This document shows, in pieces, positions 19,579-27,407 of a stretch of DNA of 64,000 nucleotides (position 1 is the stretch's first letter; every line of letters starts with the position of its first letter). The translations under genes and the position numbers were made by a program. Under the pieces are notes generated by a model. The model saw only the letters and a program-made list of their open reading frames with translations. It had not been told where the DNA came from and did not search any database. The DNA comes from Janthinobacterium violaceinigrum (lineage in GTDB: Bacteria > Pseudomonadota > Gammaproteobacteria > Burkholderiales > Burkholderiaceae_D). The DNA lies in contig NZ_WFLI01000037.1 of the NCBI RefSeq assembly GCF_009208555.1, positions 1 through 64,000 of the forward strand, written 5' to 3'.

Positions 19579-20499
19579 TTACCAGCGGGCGGGGGCATAG
19601 AAGGCCGCTTGCCGCTGCAGCGTGGCGACGTCGCGTGCAAATTGCGCCAGCTGGCGCTCCAGTTCCGCTTCCTGCAGGTGGCCGAGATTGGCCCGCAGGG
19701 CGGCCACGCTCGCCTGCAGCGTATCGACGGCGCCGACATACGCGGCGGCGATCTTTTCCCTTTCCTGCAATTGCCGGCCTTCCAGGTGCAAGCGCGTGCG
19801 GACGTAATTGGCGGCCAGCGGTTCGCGCGGCGCGGCCTTGTCGACGGCGCCGCGCAGCAGCTCCAGGTCGCGCAATTCATCCTGCACGCCGGAACGGTAG
19901 CTGCGCTGCGCATACTCCTTGAGCGTGTTGCTGACGATATCGATGGCTTCCTGCTCATCGAGCAATTCGCGCAAGGCCGATTGCTGCCGCCGCTGGGTGG
20001 CCAGGCGGCTCAGGTGCGCGCTCAGCTTCATGACCTTGTCCAGCTTGCCGGCATCGAGCAGGGGCGCGTCGGCGCCCGGCAGCGCCAGTCCGCCCAGCGC
20101 ATCGCCCAGTCCGCCAAGCTCTTCCTTGTAGACGGGCAGTTTGTCGTCGGCCAGCGCCGCCATGGTTTGGGCGTAGCGCAGCAGGACGTCGTTCAGGCCG
20201 GCGACCGACACGCTGGCTTGCGCGATCGCGGCGCAATCGTCGCGCGCCGCCTGTTCGCTCGCTTGTGCATCGAAACGCTCTGCCAGGATCAGGCGCTTGC
20301 GCATGGCCCGCTCCATGCAGCTGTGGACGCTGCCCGCCAGCATGGGTTCGAAGTGCTGCGACATCTTTTGCGTCTGTTCGGCGAAGCTGCGCACGGGCGC
20401 CAGGTCGGTGGCGCAGCCGCCCAGCAGCAGGCCCGCCAGCAGGCTGGCGGCAGCGGGGCGCAACACGCTACAAAGGGGATGGTTCGACGGGCGCTGCAT
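19579..20499 (-). CDS. Hypothetical lipoprotein, 306 aa
   Basis: The N-terminus is a clear lipoprotein signal (MQRPSNHPLC, then LAGLLLGGC with the lipobox Cys at about 29). The remaining 275 residues are predicted helical and rich in Ala, Leu, Gln and Arg, probably a periplasmic coiled-coil bundle (QRRQQSALRELLDEQEAIDI). The ATG at 20499 has GGAGG upstream, which rules out an earlier in-frame start. It is the first gene of a two-gene unit with a 141-residue helical protein. I do not recognise the family. Confidence 0.75.
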   Translation of the reverse strand: MQRPSNHPLCSVLRPAAASLLAGLLLGGCATDLAPVRSFAEQTQKMSQHFEPMLAGSVHSCMERAMRKRLILAERFDAQASEQAARDDCAAIAQASVSVAGLNDVLLRYAQTMAALADDKLPVYKEELGGLGDALGGLALPGADAPLLDAGKLDKVMKLSAHLSRLATQRRQQSALRELLDEQEAIDIVSNTLKEYAQRSYRSGVQDELRDLELLRGAVDKAAPREPLAANYVRTRLHLEGRQLQEREKIAAAYVGAVDTLQASVAALRANLGHLQEAELERQLAQFARDVATLQRQAAFYAPARW

Positions 20500-20863
20500 A
20501 TCGCCTCCATGCGGTGGGAGTGGCTGACGGGGCCGGCGCGCACGCGCTGGCATGGCCGACGTTAGCATGCTGGGCAGTGCGAGTATTGCGCCAGATCAGC
20601 AGGCCGCACGCTCATCGGGCAGCCGGCTCCGGCGGCTGGACTGTTGCCGAATGGCGCAGGTGCGCCAATTTGCGCCATATTTTCCTTACAAAAGACTGAC
20701 AGCGGGCAGGCAATCGCGTCTTTTTGGCATGTTGCGACGCGTCATATGTAGTTGTTGCTGGTGCATGTTTACTCACCTACAATGATTTATCGATGGGGCG
20801 GTTATCCAGCGTACGACTATAAAAATAAGTGGCATTAAAAACGTTGTATTACAGGAGATGACA
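20500..20863 (+). other. Intergenic region upstream of livK
   Basis: 364 bp between divergent transcripts. It holds the liv promoter (20755-20783) and a short GGCGCA-rich stretch (GCGCAGGTGCGCCAATTTGCGCC) near 20648-20670. Short frames here show no gene-like features. Confidence 0.5.
20755..20783 (+). promoter_or_regulatory. Probable sigma-70 promoter of the liv operon
   Basis: TTGCTG and TACAAT are separated by exactly 17 bp, about 80 nt before the livK start, with AT-rich sequence downstream. This is a good match to -35/-10 spacing and the most likely start of the liv transcript. Confidence 0.6.
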
Positions 20864-22021
20864 ATGAATTTGAAACAGAAATTGCTCGTGGCAAGTTTGG
20901 TTTTGGGTTTTTCGCAGGCGGCTGTCGCAGCCGACCCCATCAAGATCGGCGTGTCCGGTCCGTTCACGGGCGGTTCCGCGCCGATGGGCGTGTCGATGCG
21001 CGACGGCGTCAAGCTGGCCGTTGCTGAAATCAATGCCAAGGGCGGCGTCATGGGCCGTTCGCTGTTGCTGATCGAACGCGACGACGAGGCCAAGAATGAA
21101 CGGGGCGTGCAGATCGCCCAAGAGCTCATCAACAAGGAAAAGGTCGCCGCCACCGTCGGCTACATCAACACGGGCGTGGCCCTGGCTTCGCAGCGTTTCT
21201 ATCAGGAAGCGAAGATTCCCGTCATGAACAATGTGGCGACGGGTTCCATCGTCACCAAGCAATTTGCCGACCAGCCTGAAAACTATATCTTCCGCAACGC
21301 CGCCAACGACCAGATCCAGTCGCACATGATCGTCGAGGAAGCCGTCGAGCGCCGCAAGTTCAAGAAAGTGGCGATCCTGGCCGATTCCACCAACTACGGC
21401 CAGCTGGGCCGCGAAGACCTGGAAAAAGCGCTGGACAAGAAGGGCATCAAGCCTGTCGTCGTTGAAAAATACAACATCAAGGACGTCGACATGACGGCCC
21501 AGCTGCTGAAAGCCAAGCAGGCGGGAGCGGAAGTCGTGCTGACCTACGGCATCGGCCCGGAACTGGCGCAGATCGCCAACGGCATGGAAAAACTGGGCTG
21601 GAAAGTGCCGCTGATCGGCAGCTGGACCCTGGCCATGGGCAACTTCATCGATAACGCGGGCAAGAACGGCGACGGCACGCGCATGCCGCAAACCTTCATC
21701 CAGGACGCCAGCACGCCGAAGCGCAAGGCCTTCATCGACGCCTATGTGGCTGCCTACAAGCCGTCGGGCGGCCGCATGCCGTCGGCCGTGTCGGCAGCGC
21801 AAGGCTACGATTCCATCTACCTGCTGGCCGCGGCCTTCAAGCAGGCGGGCGGCACGGATGGCCCGAAAGTGCGCGCCGCGCTGGAAAACCTGACGGAAAA
21901 AGTGGAAGGCGCCGTCACCACCTACAACAAGCCATTCAGCAAGACCAACCATGAGGCGATCACGGCCGACCTGACCGTCTTCGGCGAAGTCAAGGACGGC
22001 AAGGTCGTCCTCGCGAAATAA
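20864..22021 (+). CDS. livK: Branched-chain amino acid ABC transporter, periplasmic binding protein
   Basis: A 385-residue exported substrate-binding protein of the LivJ/LivK family (periplasmic binding fold type I). The signal peptide MNLKQKLLVASLVLGFSQA ends in AVAAD. The mature part opens with PIKIGVSGPFTGGSAPMG, typical of the family, and continues with VAATVGYINTGVA and VPLIGSWTLAMG. The ATG at 20864 has GGAG at correct spacing; an ATG two codons earlier abuts that site. It is first in livK-livH-livMG-livF. Whether it binds Leu/Ile/Val or another acyl or aromatic ligand is not decidable here. Confidence 0.93.
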   Translation: MNLKQKLLVASLVLGFSQAAVAADPIKIGVSGPFTGGSAPMGVSMRDGVKLAVAEINAKGGVMGRSLLLIERDDEAKNERGVQIAQELINKEKVAATVGYINTGVALASQRFYQEAKIPVMNNVATGSIVTKQFADQPENYIFRNAANDQIQSHMIVEEAVERRKFKKVAILADSTNYGQLGREDLEKALDKKGIKPVVVEKYNIKDVDMTAQLLKAKQAGAEVVLTYGIGPELAQIANGMEKLGWKVPLIGSWTLAMGNFIDNAGKNGDGTRMPQTFIQDASTPKRKAFIDAYVAAYKPSGGRMPSAVSAAQGYDSIYLLAAAFKQAGGTDGPKVRAALENLTEKVEGAVTTYNKPFSKTNHEAITADLTVFGEVKDGKVVLAK

Positions 22022-22044
22022 GCCTGGCGGACACCTGCCGCGCC

Positions 22045-22083
22045 ATGGCCAGCCTTGAGGAATCAGGACTGGCCATTTTTTTA
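22045..22083 (+). terminator. Hairpin with T-run after livK (probable partial terminator)
   Basis: ATGGCCAG...CTGGCCAT forms an 8-bp stem followed by seven T. It lies inside the operon, 24 nt before livH. This would let excess binding protein be made relative to membrane components, a known pattern for binding-protein-dependent transporters. Read-through must occur, because livH has no obvious promoter of its own. Confidence 0.7.
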
Positions 22084-22106
22084 TCTTCCGTCCTTCGGGG
22101 AATACC

Positions 22107-22997
22107 ATGGAAATCTTCCTGCAGCTCGTCTTCAGCGGCATCGCGCTGGGCATGATCTATGCCGTCATCGCGTTCGGCTACCAGCTGACCTTTGCCACGT
22201 CCGGCACCCTCAATTTCGGTCAGGGCGAATCCCTGATGCTGGGCGCGCTCGTGGGGCTCTCGCTGGTGGGCACCATCCACGGCGGCCCCTACATGAGCTA
22301 TCTGCTGATGATCCCCATCGTCATCGCCTTCGGCGCCCTGCAGGGCGTGTTCGTCGAATGGATAGGCGTGCGGCCCGCCATCAAGATCAAGTCCGAATTC
22401 GGCTGGATCATGTCGACCATCGCGCTGGCCATCATCTTCAAGAACGTGGCGGAAAATATCTGGGGCAAGGATGACCTGACCTTCCCGTCGCCGCTGTCGG
22501 CCGCGCCATTCAAGGTGCTGGGCGCGAACGTGCAGCCGATGCAGGTGGCCGTCATCGTGGGCGCGCTGGCCATCATGCTGGCCGTGGAAGTGTTCAACCG
22601 CAAATCGATCTACGGCAAGGCCGTGGTGGCCACGGCCAACGACCGCGACGCGGCCGGCCTGATGGGCATCAACACGGGCATGGTCATCACGTTTTCCTAT
22701 GCGCTGTCGTCGGCCACGGCCGCCTTTGCGGGCGTGCTGGTGGCGCCTTTGACATTGACGGGCGCCACCATGGGCGCCTCGCTGGGTCTCAAGGCCTTTG
22801 CCGTGGCCATCATCGGCGGCCTGACGTCGGGCGTGGGCGCCATCGTCGGCGGCCTGATCCTGGGCATCGCCGAGACGACCACCGGCTACTACATCTCCAC
22901 GGGCTACAAGGAAGTGCCAGGCCTGCTGCTGTTGCTGCTGGTACTGGCCATCAAGCCGTCCGGCCTGTTCGGCAAAGCCGCGATCAAGAAAGTCTGA
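22107..22997 (+). CDS. livH: Branched-chain amino acid ABC transporter permease LivH
   Basis: A 296-residue inner-membrane permease with about eight hydrophobic segments. It opens with MEIFLQLVFSGIALGMIYA and carries FGYQLTFATSGTLNFGQGE, a LivH signature, and the cytoplasmic EAA-like loop (VATANDRDAAGLMGINTG). It pairs with the LivM half of the next gene to form the channel. Second in the operon, 7 nt before the fused livMG gene. Confidence 0.94.
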   Translation: MEIFLQLVFSGIALGMIYAVIAFGYQLTFATSGTLNFGQGESLMLGALVGLSLVGTIHGGPYMSYLLMIPIVIAFGALQGVFVEWIGVRPAIKIKSEFGWIMSTIALAIIFKNVAENIWGKDDLTFPSPLSAAPFKVLGANVQPMQVAVIVGALAIMLAVEVFNRKSIYGKAVVATANDRDAAGLMGINTGMVITFSYALSSATAAFAGVLVAPLTLTGATMGASLGLKAFAVAIIGGLTSGVGAIVGGLILGIAETTTGYYISTGYKEVPGLLLLLLVLAIKPSGLFGKAAIKKV

Positions 22998-23004
22998 GGA
23001 TCAC

Positions 23005-24948
23005 ATGAACAAGAAAATCACCATGCTGGCGCTGAGCGCGGCGGGCCTGGCCGCGCTCGTGCTGTTCCCCGTCGTCATTCCGAATCCCTATTACATCCAC
23101 CTGGCCGAAACCATCCTGATCTACGCCATCCTGCTGTTCGGCCTCGATATCGTCGTCGGCTACACGGGGCAGGTGTCGCTGGGCCACGCGGGCCTGTTCG
23201 GCATCGGCTCGTACGCCACGGGCGTGCTGGTGTTCAAGCTGGGCTTGCCGTTCTGGCTGGCCATCCCCGCCAGTATCGCGGGCGCGGCCGTGTTCGGCGC
23301 CATCCTGGCCTTGCCGGCCCTGCGCGTGACGGGACCCTACCTGGCCATGGTGACCCTGGCCTTCGGCACCATCGTGCAAATCCTCATCAATGAAATGAGC
23401 TTCCTGACGGAAGGGCCGATGGGCATCAAGATCCACAAGCCCGTCCTGTTCGGCCACAAGCTCTCCGAGGTCGAGTACTACTACATGGTGGCCGCGCTGA
23501 TGGTCATTTCGCTCGTCGTCGTGCACCGCATCCTGAAGTCGAACCTGGGCCGTGCCTTCGAAGCCTTGCGCGACAGCCCCATCGCCTCCGACTGCATGGG
23601 CGTGTCCGTGTACCGCTACAAGGTCTACGCCTTCGTCATCAGCGCCGGCTTCGCGGGCCTGGCGGGCAGCCTGTATGCGTATTCGGAAGAATATATCTCG
23701 CCCAATACCTACAACTTCGAGCTGACGATATTGTTCCTGCTGGCCGTCATCATGGGCGGACGCAAGACGCGCTCGGGCGCGCTGATCGGCGCGCTGATCG
23801 TCGTCATGCTCCCCAGCCTGCTGTCGGACATCGAGTTGTTCCGCAAGATCGCCGTCGCCGCCGCCGTGCTGGGCGTGATCGGTTCCATCTTCATGCTGGC
23901 CAGGAAGCGCGCCACCGTGCGCGGCGTGCTCGTGCCCCTGGTGGCCACCATCGGCCTGGCCGCGTTTTCCTACCGGCTGGAGAACATGGTCGACTGGCGG
24001 CTGACCATCTTCGGCCTGATGACCCTGTTCGTCGTGTACTACCTGCAGGACGGCATCGTGGGATTCCTGATGAGCTTTATCGGCAAGGGCAGGGGCCATG
24101 TGCAGGCCGTCGCCTCGCACGGCGTGGCGCCGTTCGACCACGCCCAGGGCGGGCAGCAGGGCGCCACGCTGCTGCGCGTGGACCAGGCGCTGATGCAGTT
24201 CGGCGGCCTGAAAGCGCTGAACCAGGTGGACCTGAACGTCACGCAGGGTTCCGTGCACGGCTTGATCGGGCCGAACGGCTCGGGCAAGAGCACGATGATG
24301 AACGTGCTGACGGGGATCTACAAGCCGACGGCGGGCAAGGTGGAATTTGCCGGCGCCGTGATCTCCGGCCGCACGCCGTCCGAGATCGCGCTGGGCGGCG
24401 TGGCGCGCACCTTCCAGAACGTGCAGCTGTTTGGCGAGATGACGGCCACGGAAAACGTGCTGGTGGGCTTGCACAACACGTTCAAGTCGAACGTGCTGGA
24501 CGTGATGCTGCATACGCCCCGCTACAAGCGGGAAGAGGCGGCGGCGCGCGAACGGGCCGCCAGCATCCTCGAATTCGTGGGCCTGGCCGACCTGGCCAAT
24601 GAAGAGGCGCGCAATCTGCCGTATGGCAAGCAGCGCTTGCTGGAAATCGGCCGCGCGCTGGGCCTGAACCCGCGCCTGCTGCTGCTCGACGAGCCGGCGG
24701 CGGGCCTGACGGCGCCCGACATCAAGGAGCTGATGGCCATCATCCGCAAGATCCGCGAGCACGGCATCACCATCATCCTGATCGAGCATCACATGGACGT
24801 GGTGATGGCGCTGTCGGACGTGGTGACGGTGCTGGACTTCGGCCAGAAGATCGCCGAAGGCGCACCCGCGCTTGTCCAGAGCGATCCGAAAGTGATCGAA
24901 GCCTACCTGGGCGGCAGCGCCGACACCCTGAGCCCTGCAGCGCACTGA
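23005..24948 (+). CDS. Fused branched-chain amino acid ABC permease/ATPase (LivM-LivG)
   Basis: A 647-residue fusion. Residues about 1-320 are a LivM permease (LLFGLDIVVGYTGQVSLGHAG, the LivM signature; RALRDSPIASDCMGV-type loop as EALRDSPIASDCMG). A short extra membrane stretch follows (about 310-360). Residues about 385-640 are a LivG ATPase: Walker A GPNGSGKST, signature region LPYGKQRLLEIGRAL, Walker B LLLLDEPAAGL, and the H-loop ILIEHHMDVV. LivM and LivG are separate in E. coli. The sequence runs through with no stop between domains. It drives import together with LivH and LivF. Confidence 0.92.
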   Translation: MNKKITMLALSAAGLAALVLFPVVIPNPYYIHLAETILIYAILLFGLDIVVGYTGQVSLGHAGLFGIGSYATGVLVFKLGLPFWLAIPASIAGAAVFGAILALPALRVTGPYLAMVTLAFGTIVQILINEMSFLTEGPMGIKIHKPVLFGHKLSEVEYYYMVAALMVISLVVVHRILKSNLGRAFEALRDSPIASDCMGVSVYRYKVYAFVISAGFAGLAGSLYAYSEEYISPNTYNFELTILFLLAVIMGGRKTRSGALIGALIVVMLPSLLSDIELFRKIAVAAAVLGVIGSIFMLARKRATVRGVLVPLVATIGLAAFSYRLENMVDWRLTIFGLMTLFVVYYLQDGIVGFLMSFIGKGRGHVQAVASHGVAPFDHAQGGQQGATLLRVDQALMQFGGLKALNQVDLNVTQGSVHGLIGPNGSGKSTMMNVLTGIYKPTAGKVEFAGAVISGRTPSEIALGGVARTFQNVQLFGEMTATENVLVGLHNTFKSNVLDVMLHTPRYKREEAAARERAASILEFVGLADLANEEARNLPYGKQRLLEIGRALGLNPRLLLLDEPAAGLTAPDIKELMAIIRKIREHGITIILIEHHMDVVMALSDVVTVLDFGQKIAEGAPALVQSDPKVIEAYLGGSADTLSPAAH

Positions 24949-24958
24949 GAGGAAGACC

Positions 24959-25681
24959 ATGCTGACCATTCATAATCTGCACGCCGCCTACGGCAAAGTC
25001 GAAGTCCTGCACGGCATTTCGCTCGACGTCCCGAAGGGCAAGCTGGTGACCCTGATCGGCTCGAACGGCGCCGGCAAGACCACCACCATGCGCGCCATTT
25101 CCGGCATGCTCAAACCCAGGTCGGGCAGCGTCACCCTGGGCGGCCAGGATGTCACGGGCCTCGATTCGCACAAGATCGCGCGCGCTGGCCTGGCCCATTC
25201 GCCGGAAGGGCGGCGCGTGTTCGCCTCGATGTCGGTGACGGACAACCTGCTGCTGGGCGCTTTCCCCCGCTTCACGCGGTCGCGTCCGAAAGGCGACATC
25301 AAGGGCGACCTGGACAGGGCCCTGGAGCTGTTTCCCCGCCTGAAGGAACGGCGCGACCAGCTGGCCGGGACCCTGTCGGGCGGCGAGCAGCAGATGCTGG
25401 CCATGGCCCGCGCCGTGATGCTGAACCCGGAAGTGATCCTGCTGGACGAACCGTCGATGGGCCTGGCGCCCATCCTGGTGGAAGAAGTCTTCCGCATCAT
25501 CACGCGCCTGAAAGCGGAAGGCGTGACCATGCTGCTGGTGGAGCAATTCGCCGCCGCCGCCCTGAACGTGGCCGATTACGGCTACGTGCTGGAAAACGGC
25601 AGCATTTCCGTGCATGGTCCGGCGGAGAGCTTGAAGACGGATCCGAAGGTGATTGCGGCGTATCTGGGCGGCGGGCACTGA
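24959..25681 (+). CDS. livF: Branched-chain amino acid ABC transporter ATP-binding protein LivF
   Basis: A 240-residue cytoplasmic ATPase with Walker A GSNGAGKTT, signature LSGGEQQML, Walker B VILLDEPSMGLAP and switch segment LLVEQFAAAAL. It dimerises with the LivG half of the fusion. It starts 10 nt after the fusion gene with GAGAGGAAG just before its ATG. Last gene of the liv operon. The length is standard for LivF. Confidence 0.95.
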   Translation: MLTIHNLHAAYGKVEVLHGISLDVPKGKLVTLIGSNGAGKTTTMRAISGMLKPRSGSVTLGGQDVTGLDSHKIARAGLAHSPEGRRVFASMSVTDNLLLGAFPRFTRSRPKGDIKGDLDRALELFPRLKERRDQLAGTLSGGEQQMLAMARAVMLNPEVILLDEPSMGLAPILVEEVFRIITRLKAEGVTMLLVEQFAAAALNVADYGYVLENGSISVHGPAESLKTDPKVIAAYLGGGH

Positions 25682-25744
25682 CGCGGCCTGGCGCATGGCC
25701 AGACTGGCACGCTGCGCCCGCTGCCCGGGTCCAGCGTGCAGGCA

Positions 25745-26065
25745 TCAGTGTTTGGTGGGCTTTTCCTGCTGTACCAGAATGAACGGGCTGACGACGACGG
25801 CCCACAGGGATGCGTCGGCCGCCTGCCAGTCCAGCGCCTGCTGGTCCGACACCTTGGCCACCTTGCCATCGGCCATCCATTGGCTGATCGTCGCCTTGTC
25901 GTCGTGCGAGATGCGCACGGCCACTTCGACCAGGTCCAGCTCATTGGCGACCCAGACGACATTGCCCTGGGCGAAATGTTTTTCCAGTTCGCTCCAGGCC
26001 AGGCGGGCCGTTTCGCTGTTGACTTTGAGGCGCAGTTCGGTGTCTTTTTCAGGATTGGTTTGCAT
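25745..26065 (-). CDS. DUF2288 family protein
   Basis: A 106-residue acidic cytoplasmic protein (MQTNPEKDTELRLKVNSETARLAWSEL...). The conserved core is FAQGNVVWVANELDLVEVAV, matching the DUF2288 family of small proteobacterial proteins with no assigned role. It lies on the minus strand, convergent with livF and 53 nt downstream of the RES toxin gene. It is not an obvious part of that toxin-antitoxin pair. Confidence 0.75.
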   Translation of the reverse strand: MQTNPEKDTELRLKVNSETARLAWSELEKHFAQGNVVWVANELDLVEVAVRISHDDKATISQWMADGKVAKVSDQQALDWQAADASLWAVVVSPFILVQQEKPTKH

Positions 26066-26118
26066 GCGAAATATCAATGTTCGGTGAGTCGGCTGCCGTT
26101 GCGCGCGGCGGGTTTGCC

Positions 26119-26817
26119 TTACAGGGCTTCCACGCGCGGCGTCGGCGTACCCTGCCATGTTAACCGATAGGCGGCGCCTTTGCGAACATTGCCCACGAGG
26201 GCAGGGCGGAAGCAGGCCAGGTTGGTGCCGCTGGCGTGCCGCACGCTGGGGAAGATCACGCCCATGGAACCCGCTTCGAGCAGCACGGCCGCCAGGTCTT
26301 GCGAGGCGATGTAGCTTGCCGGGTCCAGGCAGGCGGCATAGCGCTGCTGGCCGCGCAGGTCGTGGAAGCTGGCGGAAAAATCGGCCAGCAGCGACTGGTA
26401 GTTGACGCTGTCGTCGAAATAATCGATTTCCTGGTATTCCACGGTCTTGTGGAAGATGATTTCGGCCAGCGCCGTTTTCATGTCGAAGGCGCAATACCAG
26501 GCACCCCGTTCGCCATCGTTGAAACGCGCCCCTTCCGGGCGGGCATACGTGTAGGCGGCATTGATGATGCGGAAGTGGGGCACGCCAAAAACCAGCTCGT
26601 CCACGCCAATTCCTGGCGCGCCGCCGTACTCCGCCACCAGGCGCGCGTTGGTCGCGTTATCGAGCTCGAACAGCTCGCGCAGGTGTTCGTCGTCCTCGGC
26701 CAGCGGCGCCAGCACGGAGTCTTCCATGTCGGCGAAGCGCGAGGGAATCAGCCGGCAGGTGTCGATCTGGCGCAAGGCGGCCAGCGGCGGCAGGTGTTCA
26801 GGGGAAGCGGCGGCCAA
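26119..26817 (-). CDS. RES-domain toxin
   Basis: A 232-residue RES domain protein, the toxin half of RES/Xre type II modules; characterised members deplete NAD+. The RES core is visible as PEGARFNDGERGAWYCAFDMKTALAE, containing the conserved Arg, Tyr and Glu of the name motif, followed by FPSVRHASGTNLACFRP. The start is inferred to be TTG at 26817: the frame needs to begin right after the antitoxin stop, and GGAGGG at the antitoxin 3' end is 8 nt before that TTG. The first ATG in frame would remove about 30 residues. Confidence 0.85.
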   Translation of the reverse strand: MAAASPEHLPPLAALRQIDTCRLIPSRFADMEDSVLAPLAEDDEHLRELFELDNATNARLVAEYGGAPGIGVDELVFGVPHFRIINAAYTYARPEGARFNDGERGAWYCAFDMKTALAEIIFHKTVEYQEIDYFDDSVNYQSLLADFSASFHDLRGQQRYAACLDPASYIASQDLAAVLLEAGSMGVIFPSVRHASGTNLACFRPALVGNVRKGAAYRLTWQGTPTPRVEAL

Positions 26818-26819
26818 GA

Positions 26820-27257
26820 TTACAGCCCTCCGCGGCGCGCATCGAGCAGCTTGCGCACCGTCTGCATGGCCAGCAAGCCGCCGGCCAGCATCTGCGACAG
26901 GGGCGTGCGGCCGCCGAAGATGGGATTCTTGTTGGGCAAACTTACCCATTCGTCGGCCAGCTTGTCGCCGTACAGGATGTGCAAGGCCTTGTAGATGCCC
27001 AGCAAATAGGAAATGCGCGTGATGCGGTCCACTTCCAGCACGCGGTCCGGGTGCTTCTTCCACTCGTAGTAGGCGCTGCTGGACAGGCCGCCCAGCAATT
27101 CGCGCGCATCGTCGTCGCGCAGCTTCCAGGCGGCGGCCAGCTTGAAAAACCCTTTCAGGGCCGCCTGCGACAGGCGCTCGCGCTCGGCTTTGGCGTTCAG
27201 GTCGACGAGCACGGCCGGCTCGAAGCGGCTTTTCGGGTAGGCATAGGCGAGATTCAT
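26820..27257 (-). CDS. Xre/MbcA/ParS-family antitoxin (DUF2384)
   Basis: A 145-residue antitoxin with an N-terminal Xre-like helix-turn-helix region (LSQAALKGFFKLAAAWKL, DDDARELLGGLSSSAYYEWKK). The C-terminal DUF2384 toxin-binding domain follows (RISYLLGIYKALHILYGDKL, ADEWVSLPNKNPIFGGRTPLS). It immediately precedes the RES toxin gene with 2 nt between them, the standard order. By analogy it represses its own promoter; AGTATAACTAGTCCATA upstream is a candidate promoter/operator, not proven. Confidence 0.88.
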   Translation of the reverse strand: MNLAYAYPKSRFEPAVLVDLNAKAERERLSQAALKGFFKLAAAWKLRDDDARELLGGLSSSAYYEWKKHPDRVLEVDRITRISYLLGIYKALHILYGDKLADEWVSLPNKNPIFGGRTPLSQMLAGGLLAMQTVRKLLDARRGGL

Positions 27258-27334
27258 GGCGTATCCTTGTATGAGACTCTGTTTATGGACTAGTTATACT
27301 CCTTTTTCGGATTCGCTGCAACGGCCGCACGCAT

Positions 27335-27378
27335 GAAAAAACGGGGCGCAGCAGGACATCTGTCCCGCTGCGCCCCGT
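27335..27378 (-). terminator. Intrinsic terminator of the S53 peptidase gene
   Basis: A 12-bp perfect GC stem (ACGGGGCGCAGC / GCTGCGCCCCGT), extended inward by GGACA/TGTCC, is followed on the minus strand by a T-run from AAAAAA at 27335-27340. It lies 30 nt past the peptidase stop. Confidence 0.92.
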
Positions 27379-27407
27379 CGGCCCGCCGTCCCGCCGGCCG
27401 CGCCGGC

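Noticed and set aside
20552-20785. A 77-codon frame in the livK leader as a possible small protein
   Set aside because: It runs through the probable liv promoter, has no ribosome site and no membrane or signal features.
22984-24969. A 661-codon minus-strand frame opposite the LivMG fusion
   Set aside because: It has an exact shadow of the fusion's reading frame, with no start signal and biased composition.
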